64,000 nucleotides of DNA from Bacteroidota bacterium (GTDB taxonomy: Bacteria > Bacteroidota > Ignavibacteria > Kryptoniales > JAKASW01): positions 23,925-87,924 of the forward strand of contig JAMCXB010000061.1 of NCBI GenBank assembly GCA_023480735.1, read 5' to 3'. The notes beneath the pieces are model-generated. The model worked only from the letters and a program-made list of their open reading frames with translations. It made no database searches and had not been told where the DNA came from. Within the stretch, counting starts at the first letter, position 1. Each line of letters begins with the position of its first letter. A program made the translations under genes and the position numbers. Below are positions 58,101 through 64,000 of the stretch, in pieces.

Positions 58101-58241
58101 GGAGGCGAGCGTTCACAGGCACCGTTGGCAATTGCAGTCATTGGCGGGCTGACAGTATCTACATTCCTGACATTGATCTTCATACCGACACTCTACACGA
58201 TATTTGAAGAGAGGTTCAAGAGAGAAATGAAAGAGGAGTAA
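55119..58241 (+). CDS. RND family efflux permease, second copy
   Basis: A 1040-residue paralogue of the preceding pump, with the same fold and motifs (DD in GRMVDDSIVELENI, GTEFFPNTDESQ, the GIVVSNGILLVDYI helix). The first 90 residues are identical to the first copy, although the DNA differs at dozens of third positions; the rest differs in many places, mostly in the periplasmic loops and linker (about 500-700). It has no adaptor gene of its own. Tandem RND pairs with one adaptor, such as MdtBC in E. coli, form mixed trimers, and that could apply here. GAGGTGACC lies before the ATG. Confidence 0.93.
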   Translation: MWLTRLALKYPISTLMGSIAIFVLGLVSFLQLPIDMLPNIQIPVVSVITFYNGAAPTDMEQSVTVPLERAVSSTNDINYVQSRTREGVSQIFVYFNWGTNTDVGLVDIIQKINRELELLPPGVSQPIALQFDISNIPVCTVVLSSDMGQRALYDLAYNVIEPQLEHLPGVAQAAVVGGRIREIHVIIDRSKLQALNIPIQTVTQAVANSNLILPSGDLKTGVYDYSLTTESQFNLVKPMDNIVVEDVNGDPITIGDIGKVEDSYQEQTEVLRVNGKNGVILRVQKSPDANTVQVVDEVLSEIPKLQGVPKSVKASLAFNQSTYVKQSISGLEQEAILGAFLATIVILLFLRDFKSAVVIFIAIPLSILVTFIFFRFSGNSLNIMTLGGLALGVGRMVDDSIVELENITRHFNLMDKTGVGRMQATLDAALEVAGPIFISTLSTVIVFLPVIFLSGIAQLLFMPLVLTISVALFASFFVSRTVTPLLCLQILKPEKEIGPGRTTYLDKLKLYSKNFFESVDDNYQKLISASLHHKKAVIFGVLGFSIFSFMLFKFVGTEFFPNTDESQFAITLKLPVGTRIEETQKYVEKVEQLVRKYVPETKTIISDIGVPSEKSGNLFSQNPGEYAANMQVELVSPTHRKRSEEQIMNALRPKLMALPGAKMYLAPSGFLHFLLNFGSAAPIDVEIMGYNIKTGMKLAKEVDNIVKTTPGATDAQISMDPDMPQLKVVINRVEAGALGVNVAQVANTVATGIDGSVASQFTDPKTGNQYNILVRLDRKDRDNISDISKLTVAGTAGHLVELGNIATVKMTKTPVEIDRKYQQRIIDVTANVTGRDLGSVSADIQNRLNKLNVPTGFQIKQSGNIQQQKSTFKSLLLALVLAIVMVYMVMASQFQSLVDPFIIMFSVPLGLAGVLWALFLTNTDLSVTSFEGVIVMVGIVVSNGILLVDYINRLRKRGVELHEAVTLGGRTRLRPILMTSLATVIGLLPMALGIGGERSQAPLAIAVIGGLTVSTFLTLIFIPTLYTIFEERFKREMKEE

Positions 58242-58504
58242 TGAGACCTCGCGACAAACGGTGCATGCTTTGGCGTGCGCTCGTTCTCATCATGTGTCAG
58301 TGTTTTACCCATCTGCGGAATGGTACGCATTAGTTGTTTGATTTTTCGACCGTGGCTGGCTAACATATCAAACCGTTAGTAACAAGCCGATGGAATTCCT
58401 GCAAGTCGGAAAAATGCCACAAGCGATATTCGTGAGCATGCATTTCGCGACCCAAAAGGATGAAATTGCCGTTGAAATCTGCCCACAATTCTTAGGAGAA
58501 AATC

Positions 58505-59698
58505 ATGTACGGGAAATTTCAGGAACATCTCAAACAGCAAATCAATTCAATTCGAGAAGGCGGTCTGTACAAGGAAGAGCGAGTCATTGCGTCTCCACAG
58601 GGAGCGTCCATAAAACTCACAAATGGAAAGACAGTCTTAAACTTCTGCGCAAACAACTACCTCGGACTGTCGAGTCACCCGAAGGTAATCGAAGCCGCAA
58701 AGCGCGGCCTTGACGAGCGCGGATACGGGCTGTCCTCAGTAAGATTCATATGTGGTACACAGGACATGCACAAGGAGCTCGAAGCGAAAATATCAAAGTT
58801 TCTTCACACCGACGATACGATCTTGTACGTTGCGTGCTTCGATGCAAACGGCGGGGTGTTTGAGCCGCTGCTTACGGAGGAAGATGCCATAATATCGGAC
58901 GAACTGAACCACGCCAGCATTATCGACGGGATACGCGGGAGCAAGGCTGCAAGATACCGATACAAACATGCGGATATGAGGGACCTTGAGGACATGTTGA
59001 AGACCTCTTCTGCCGCACGCTTCAGAATGATCGCCACCGACGGCGTATTCTCGATGGACGGGGATATTGCAAAGCTTGATGAGATATGTAATCTCGCGGA
59101 GAAATATAACGCCCTCGTCATGGTTGACGACTCACACGCGACCGGATTCGTCGGAAAAACGGGGAGAGGAAGCGTGGAATACAGAAATGTCATGGGCCGG
59201 GTCGACATTATTACTAGTACACTCGGCAAGGCAGCTGGCGGAGCCTCGGGGGGCTTCACAAGCGGGAGAAAAGAGATCATCGAGTTCCTGAGACAGAGGT
59301 CGAGGCCCTACCTGTTTTCAAACACGCTTCCACCTTCGATTGCCAGCGCCGCCATCGCCGTGTTCGATCTTCTGGGATCGACCACCGAGCTGCGCGACAA
59401 ACTGGAGCGAAATACGAATTACTTCCGGTCGGAAATGACAAAACGTGGATTCGAAATCAGACCCGGCGGGCATCCGATCGTTCCGATAATGCTCTACGAC
59501 GCAAAGCTCGCGACCGAATTTGCATCCCAACTGCTCGATGAAGGAATCTACGTGATAGGCTTTTCTTTCCCGGTCGTACCCAAGGGTCAGGCACGAATCA
59601 GGGTTCAGATCTCTGCCGCACATGAAAAGGAGCATCTCGACAAAGCCATAAATGCATTCGAAAAAATCGGAAAGAAACTCGGAGTCTTGAAAACCTGA
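58505..59698 (+). CDS. kbl: Glycine C-acetyltransferase (2-amino-3-ketobutyrate CoA ligase)
   Basis: A PLP enzyme converting 2-amino-3-oxobutanoate and CoA to glycine and acetyl-CoA in threonine breakdown. The 397-residue length and motifs fit Kbl: [69 protein letters not shown] and the PLP lysine K242 in [15 protein letters not shown]. Other members of the alpha-oxoamine synthase family (serine palmitoyltransferase, BioF) are less likely because of the GGVFE and DELNHAS details. TAGGAGAAAATC precedes the ATG. Its usual partner tdh is not adjacent. The 263 bases upstream show nothing clear. Confidence 0.92.
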   Translation: MYGKFQEHLKQQINSIREGGLYKEERVIASPQGASIKLTNGKTVLNFCANNYLGLSSHPKVIEAAKRGLDERGYGLSSVRFICGTQDMHKELEAKISKFLHTDDTILYVACFDANGGVFEPLLTEEDAIISDELNHASIIDGIRGSKAARYRYKHADMRDLEDMLKTSSAARFRMIATDGVFSMDGDIAKLDEICNLAEKYNALVMVDDSHATGFVGKTGRGSVEYRNVMGRVDIITSTLGKAAGGASGGFTSGRKEIIEFLRQRSRPYLFSNTLPPSIASAAIAVFDLLGSTTELRDKLERNTNYFRSEMTKRGFEIRPGGHPIVPIMLYDAKLATEFASQLLDEGIYVIGFSFPVVPKGQARIRVQISAAHEKEHLDKAINAFEKIGKKLGVLKT

Positions 59699-59731
59699 CA
59701 ACTTTACCAGGAGGCTATGATAACGGCTAGA

Positions 59732-59762
59732 GACGCGCATTCGGAGCAGACTCCGACGTGTC
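59732..59762. terminator. Hairpin between convergent kbl and nfo
   Basis: GACGCG/CGTGTC (one wobble) encloses CGGAG, loop CAGA, CTCCG. It lies in the 78-base gap between the two convergent stop codons and may end transcripts from both sides, although T runs are poor. A 19-codon frame (59717-59776) behind an AGGAGG overlaps it and is not supported as a gene. Confidence 0.5.
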
Positions 59763-59776
59763 CCTGGCTTTCCTGA

Positions 59777-60658
59777 TCAGCGTTTCCCAACCAGTGAGCG
59801 GAGCAGTTCCAGATTTACTATGTCCATTGAATATCCATCGTCACCCTTGGGCGTTTCAAGGATTTTCGGCACCGATGAAATTCTGTCATCGTTCATGATC
59901 AGGCGGAATCCTGTTTTCCCAATTTGACCTTTGTCGATATGCTCGTGTCTGTCTACCCGCGAACCCAACGGCTTCTTGGCGTCGTTGAGATGAATTGTGT
60001 GAAGTAAGCCGAATCCGATGGTCCGTTCGAACTCATTCATCGTAGCTTTGTACGTTTCATCCGTTCGAATATCATATCCTGCGGCAAAAATATGGCAGGT
60101 ATCCATGCAGACTCCGACGCGTTTCTTGTCCTTGACCAGCGAAATCATCTCGGCTATCTCACCGAAACTGCTCCCGACCGTCGTCCCCTGACCCGCGGTC
60201 GTTTCTATCAAAGTCACTACGTCGAGCCCGTCTGTAGATGAATGCGCATAATTCAGAGAATCCGCAACGAGCTTCACCGCTTCCCTCCTGTCCATTACGG
60301 TATGTGCGCCCGGATGGAAAATCATGTACTTTATACCGAGAATGGCACAACGCTCTATCTCTTTGGCAAATGCTTTCCTCGATTTATCCAGGAGTATATC
60401 GGTGGCGCTGCAAAGATTAATAAGATAGGAATCATGAGAAACGACTATCTCGACTTTTGATTTATTCTCTGCCTCTCGGTATTTTGAAACGTCATCGGAG
60501 GAGATCGCCGGGTCGTTCCACTGATTCGAATTCTTAGTAAAAATCTGGACTGCATTGCACCCGACGCGCTGCGCTCTTTCAAAGGCGGTATACAAGCCGC
60601 CGGCGACAGACATGTGCGCACCGAGGAGGACTCTCGGCTCCGAACTTGATTTCTTCAT
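59777..60658 (-). CDS. nfo: Deoxyribonuclease IV (endonuclease IV)
   Basis: An AP endonuclease of base-excision repair with a TIM-barrel and three zinc ions. The 293 residues include LLGAHMSVAGGL, CNAVQIFTKNSNQW, VSHDSYLINL, YMIFHPGAH, TLIETTAGQGTTVGSSFGEIAEM (in parts), RVGVCMDTCHIFAAGYDI and HLNDAKKPLGSRVDRHEHIDKGQIG (in parts), so all usual zinc-ligand segments are seen. It diverges from anmK, with 29 bases between the two start codons. Confidence 0.96.
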   Translation of the reverse strand: MKKSSSEPRVLLGAHMSVAGGLYTAFERAQRVGCNAVQIFTKNSNQWNDPAISSDDVSKYREAENKSKVEIVVSHDSYLINLCSATDILLDKSRKAFAKEIERCAILGIKYMIFHPGAHTVMDRREAVKLVADSLNYAHSSTDGLDVVTLIETTAGQGTTVGSSFGEIAEMISLVKDKKRVGVCMDTCHIFAAGYDIRTDETYKATMNEFERTIGFGLLHTIHLNDAKKPLGSRVDRHEHIDKGQIGKTGFRLIMNDDRISSVPKILETPKGDDGYSMDIVNLELLRSLVGKR

Positions 60659-60687
60659 TTTTGAATTTACTTGAGCGGGAGCTTAAA

Positions 60688-61887
60688 ATGAAACAACTCT
60701 TTGAGTTATCACAGAAACCAAAGAAGCTCGTTATCGGGCTAATGAGCGGAACGAGTGTCGATGGAATCGATGCGGTCCTGGTTGAAATTGAAGGAAGCGG
60801 TACCGACACCAGGATTCTCCAACTCGATTTCATAACGGTTCCCTTCCCTGCGGGATTTAAAGCATTCGTCCTGCGGAATTCACAGACGGACACAAGCGAT
60901 GTTTCCGACATAACCAGACTGAATTTCCTATTGGCGCAGCTTTATGCGAAGGCCGTTAAAGCACTATGTAAACATGCGAATGTTGCCCCCGACGAGGTCG
61001 ACCTAATCGGTTCACACGGGCAGACAATTCATCATCTCCCTGATAAGGTTGAACTCTACAACGAACGAATTGCCGCGACACTTCAGATCGGAGATCCATC
61101 TGTATTGGCCAAGCTGACGGGCATCGTTACAATAGGGGACTTCAGAGTAGCTGATATGGCCTTCGGAGGACAAGGGGCGCCGCTCGTTCCTTACTTCGAT
61201 TATCTTCTATTTCGTTCCGACAAGGCCTCACGCGCCCTTCTGAACATCGGAGGAATAGCGAACATAACTTATTTGCCCGACCGCTGTGAAGCGAGCGAAG
61301 TATTGGCGTTCGACACGGGGCCGGGAAACATGGTCGTCGATCAAATCATGAAAATTGTCTACGACAAAGAATATGATGAGGACGGACAGATAGCTTTCTC
61401 CGGACAAGTTCAGGAAGACATGACAGACTACCTGATGAAGGATGAGTACGTCACAGCCGCTCCCCCAAAGTCGACAGGGCGCGAGCGCTATGGAAGCAGC
61501 TATGTTTCCGACATTCTCTCGAAATTCTCAAAGCTTCGCAAGGAGGACATAGTTGCTACGGTAACCGATTTTACTGCAAGGGCAGTCTACGAAAACTTTA
61601 ACCGTTTCCTCTCCCCGACGGCTCTCCAAAAAGGACGAAGTCAACTGGCGGAACTGTTCGTAAGCGGAGGCGGAGCGCAGAACAAGTTTCTATTACATTC
61701 CCTCGGCCGTTATTTTGCCGGCACCAGGGTTGCAGTGGCCGAGAACCTTGGAATATCTTCGGATGCCAAAGAGGCGATCTGTTTCGCGGTGCTCGCGAAC
61801 GAAACAATCTCGGGCAACCCAGCCAACTTGCCCCAGGTCACCGGCGCTTCAAAGAGAACGGTTCTTGGGAAAATTTGCCTACCTTGA
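60688..61887 (+). CDS. anmK: Anhydro-N-acetylmuramic acid kinase
   Basis: Phosphorylates and opens 1,6-anhydro-MurNAc to MurNAc 6-phosphate in peptidoglycan recycling. The 399-residue protein begins KLVIGLMSGTSVDGIDAVL, with DLIGSHGQTIHHLP, AATLQIGDPSVLAKLTGI, TIGDFRVADMAFGGQGAPLVPYFD (in parts), LLNIGGIANITYL, VLAFDTGPGNMVVDQ and a late LFVSGGGAQNKFL. GGGAGCTTAAA lies just before the ATG at 60688; an upstream TTG frame is not needed. The transglycosylase at 27894 would make its kind of substrate, though the two genes are far apart. Confidence 0.95.
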   Translation: MKQLFELSQKPKKLVIGLMSGTSVDGIDAVLVEIEGSGTDTRILQLDFITVPFPAGFKAFVLRNSQTDTSDVSDITRLNFLLAQLYAKAVKALCKHANVAPDEVDLIGSHGQTIHHLPDKVELYNERIAATLQIGDPSVLAKLTGIVTIGDFRVADMAFGGQGAPLVPYFDYLLFRSDKASRALLNIGGIANITYLPDRCEASEVLAFDTGPGNMVVDQIMKIVYDKEYDEDGQIAFSGQVQEDMTDYLMKDEYVTAAPPKSTGRERYGSSYVSDILSKFSKLRKEDIVATVTDFTARAVYENFNRFLSPTALQKGRSQLAELFVSGGGAQNKFLLHSLGRYFAGTRVAVAENLGISSDAKEAICFAVLANETISGNPANLPQVTGASKRTVLGKICLP

Positions 61888-61977
61888 GAACGTTTAATAA
61901 TCTCGTACGGCAATCTATCGCGGGGTGAACGAAAATATGATTTCAGGATACATGATTTTTCCTGAGGTACCTCAAAC

Positions 61978-62786
61978 CTATTGATCCCCTCGTGCCTGAA
62001 GAACGTCTCGCACCTTTCTTGCGAGTGTTCGTGGAGTGAAAGGCTTCTGGATAAAATGAATACCTTCATCCAATATTCCTCGATGAGCTATTACGTTTGC
62101 CGTATATCCCGACATGAAAAATGTCTTTATATGCGGTTTCACTCTTGCAATAGTGTCTCTCAGTTCCTTCTCGACCAATGACCTATGCCTCTTCCATTTC
62201 TCAGCCGACAGCCCCGGGTCGATGTCGAAAACATTCATTGCAAGCAATTCCTCCCGCGTGTAACCGAGGCTCTTGCAAGCATGCCCGTTTACACTATTGA
62301 TGCTTCCATCCGGTCCGATAACAAATATACCGACCGTGGCACGGTCGACGATTGCCTCAGCCAGCTTAATCCCCTCTTCGGCACGCTTTTGTTCAGTGAT
62401 GTCTTTAAGTGTGCCGTCGTAGTACAATGGTTTGCCTGTATGGTCACGCACGACCGAGGCGCTTTCACGGACTTTGATCTTATCCATGTGCTTTCCAGTC
62501 CGACCACGATGCCATCGCGGTCCAGTCTGTCGCAGAATTCTTTCCTGCTGTATGTCGGTCCGACCTTGGTTGTCTCAAGGTCAATCTCGGTTAACTCCTT
62601 CAATGAATCATAGCCCAGCATCCTCACTCCGGCGGCATTGCACGCGAGGATCCGCCCCTCGCGCTTCTCAAAAGACAGCCCGGCTCTTAAGAATTCTAAC
62701 GCAAAAGTTAAGTCGCCCTCTCTCCTAAAACAAATTGTGAGGAAGATGGCTCTTCTATATTTATATCGGTTTTTCTCTCCGTTATC
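61978..62786 (-). pseudogene. Decayed hybrid histidine kinase (PAS-PAS-receiver remnant)
   Basis: Two frames on the minus strand together resemble a multi-PAS hybrid kinase. The first (open from 62786) reads GRILACNAAGVRMLGYDSLKEL and ends its sense at IVVGLES near 62493. The second continues in another frame with MDKIKVRESASVVRDHTGKPLYYDGTLKDITEQKRAEE (in parts), the end of the same PAS domain. A second PAS domain follows, then a jump (SLVEKELRDTIARVKP) into the back half of a receiver domain (FFMSGYTANVIAHRGILDEG, FIQKPFTPRTLARKV). The kinase core and the phospho-acceptor Asp are missing. No good start codon is seen. It is almost certainly non-functional. Confidence 0.8.
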
Positions 62787-62903
62787 TTAAGTAATCTTGA
62801 TATGACGGCCGCCTGGAATATTCAAAAAGTAATCATTGAAAAAAAAGCGGGGATAATGCATATTATGTCGCTGGCGCGACAGGAAGTCGCGGAGTTTTTT
62901 AAC

Positions 62904-62975
<72 letters not shown>

Positions 62976-63025
62976 CACTGGTTCAGTTGCGACCACTTCT
63001 CAAGTGAGTCGCAACTTCTTATCCC

Positions 63026-63100
63026 GGGCAGTTAGCTCAGCTGGTTCAGAGCACATGCCTTACACGCATGGGGTCGGGGGTTCGAATCCCTCACTGCCCA
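63026..63100 (+). tRNA. tRNA-Val (anticodon UAC)
   Basis: Acceptor GGGCAGT pairs with ACTGCCC, discriminator A. The D-arm is AGCTCAGCTGGTTCAGAGC, the anticodon stem CATGC/GCATG with loop CTTACAC gives UAC, and the T-arm is CGGGGGTTCGAATCCCTC with one weak pair. CCA is not encoded as such (A then CTG follows). Confidence 0.95.
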
Positions 63101-63145
63101 CTGTAGTTTTGTGTTCCCGCCCCTTCTTGGACGAAATGGCCACAC

Positions 63146-64000
63146 TCAACCAAAGGTCAGGGGTTCTCCCGATATGAACCCGTCCACCTGCAACTGTTCC
63201 ATTCTCTCTGTCTCTTCAGGTTGCATGTATCCACTTGCAAGAATCACCTTGACGTCAGGATTGTTTTCTTTGATGATTCTCAGCACCTCGATTCCATCCA
63301 GTTCCGGGAGGCCGAGGTCGGAAAGGACCAAAGCAACGGCTCCATTTTCGGAAAGAACAGACAGTGCCTCTCTGCCGTTCTTCGCGGTCAGGACTCTATA
63401 CCCCTTATCGATAAGGGCATCCTTCAGGAGTTCCTTCAACGTCTCTTCGTCTTCTGCCACCAGAACTGTCTCTTCTCCTCGATTGCTGTTAAAGACCCGC
63501 TGCACATCGGAAGGCGTTTCGGCATTTTCTTTAGATCTTGCCGGAAAACAAATCACGAATGTTGTCCCGATCCCCACCTCGCTCCTGAGATCTACGAAAC
63601 CGCCGTGCTTCTTCATCACCCCGAATACTGTCGCAAGCCCTATTCCGGTTCCCCTCCCCTTCTCTTTCGTGGTGAAGAAAGGTTCAAATATTCTTGCGCG
63701 GGTCGGCTTGTCCATTCCAATCCCGGTGTCGCTAACCGTTACGGCGACGTAGGTCTTGCCGTAAGAGTTGTTCACAAATTTGCTGACGAGCCTTGGCTCC
63801 GCAATGCCCGTAGAGACTCTAAGCGTTCCTCCTGACCGTTTACCGTCCACCCGGTCCATCATCGCGTCCCTACTGATGACTTCGTATTGGATTCTTTCCA
63901 TCTTCAGAAGGCCGCTCATCAAAAGGATACTACCTTCGGTATCTTCCGACTTTGGAGCATCGAACGACTTCGATGGAGCCATTGGATTGTCGTTCCTTCT
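63146..64000 (-). pseudogene. Decayed hybrid histidine kinase (ATPase domain plus truncated receiver), runs off the right edge
   Basis: The frame is open to the window end. The ATPase domain keeps its G1 box (VSDTGIGMDKP), F box (IFEPFFTTKEKG) and G2 box (GRGTGIGLATVFGVMKKHGG). Where the N-box should read N-x-R-D-A-M it reads ISRDAMM, so the Mg-binding Asn is lost, and no phospho-acceptor His region precedes it in the visible part. The receiver has the acidic pair (VLVAEDEET), the Asp (LVLSDLGLPELDG) and the Ser (ILASGYM), but stops at DGFISGEPLTFG, before the conserved Lys-Pro. Its end lies 46 bases from tRNA-Val. Probably decayed, although sequence beyond the edge could change this. Confidence 0.7.

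Noticed and set aside
58242-58504. Possible glycine riboswitch upstream of kbl
   Set aside because: I looked for the conserved glycine aptamer core and did not find it; only a normal ribosome binding site is visible.
59717-59776. 19-codon frame after kbl behind AGGAGG
   Set aside because: The site is too close to the ATG, the frame overlaps a hairpin between convergent genes and has no recognisable similarity.

Overview
The window looks like a stretch of bacterial chromosome from the Bacteroidota/Chlorobi/Ignavibacteria side of the tree. Base composition looks roughly balanced by eye. Clues are a parA-parB block linked to a DUF5683 gene, a Gld-like ABC transporter trio (GldA/GldF/GldG type) and a TonB-dependent receptor with a carboxypeptidase-regulatory N-terminal domain. 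Clear Shine-Dalgarno sequences (AGGAG type) stand before many genes, which argues for the Ignavibacteria/Chlorobi side rather than core Bacteroidetes, where such sites are mostly lost. The placement is inference. I saw no transposase, integrase, phage gene, CRISPR array or rRNA gene.

Layout. 1-8440: rsmA (cut by the left edge) and an AsmA-like envelope gene on the minus strand; then tmk, a C-terminal processing protease, citrate synthase, a HIT protein and NADP-type isocitrate dehydrogenase on the plus strand. 8440-13611: a terminator, an unexplained hairpin, an Lrp/AsnC regulator with type I glutamine synthetase, and an AcnA-type aconitase that has a long perfect palindrome in front of it and a frameshift inside it. 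13698-29072: rpmE, rsmB, a long class II aldolase, then a dense run of touching or overlapping genes: CDF metal transporter, AlaX editing protein, acylphosphatase, ispF, DedA, a PHP-fold protein without its metal ligands, lnt, threonine aldolase, thioesterase, trpE, trpG, LOG protein and an MltD-like transglycosylase.

29311-38232: a GIY-YIG/DUF123 protein, a large secreted Asp-box protein, then a thiamine salvage unit made of a TPP riboswitch, a TonB-dependent receptor, thiamine pyrophosphokinase and a sodium:solute symporter. Together these could carry thiamine across the outer membrane, across the inner membrane and into TPP, with TPP shutting off the operon. 38249-44922: minus-strand parA, parB, ridA and DUF5683, an SDR oxidoreductase, a divergent membrane-bound HdrD-like iron-sulfur oxidoreductase and a secreted protein of unknown function.

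44898-58241: a minus-strand GldA/GldF/GldG-like ABC system with a DUF4340 protein, divergent from an envelope-stress style unit on the plus strand (ECF sigma factor, zinc-finger anti-sigma factor, small LTxxQ protein, RND adaptor, two tandem RND permeases). 58505-64000: kbl, nfo, anmK, and a tRNA-Gly(CCC)/tRNA-Val(UAC) pair lying between two decayed hybrid histidine-kinase genes.

The most interesting points are the riboswitch-controlled thiamine uptake operon with an SSS-family symporter, the sigma/anti-sigma/LTxxQ/RND-RND unit, the apparently non-catalytic PHP protein, the 18-bp perfect inverted repeat at the aconitase ribosome binding site, and the paired kinase remnants around the tRNAs.
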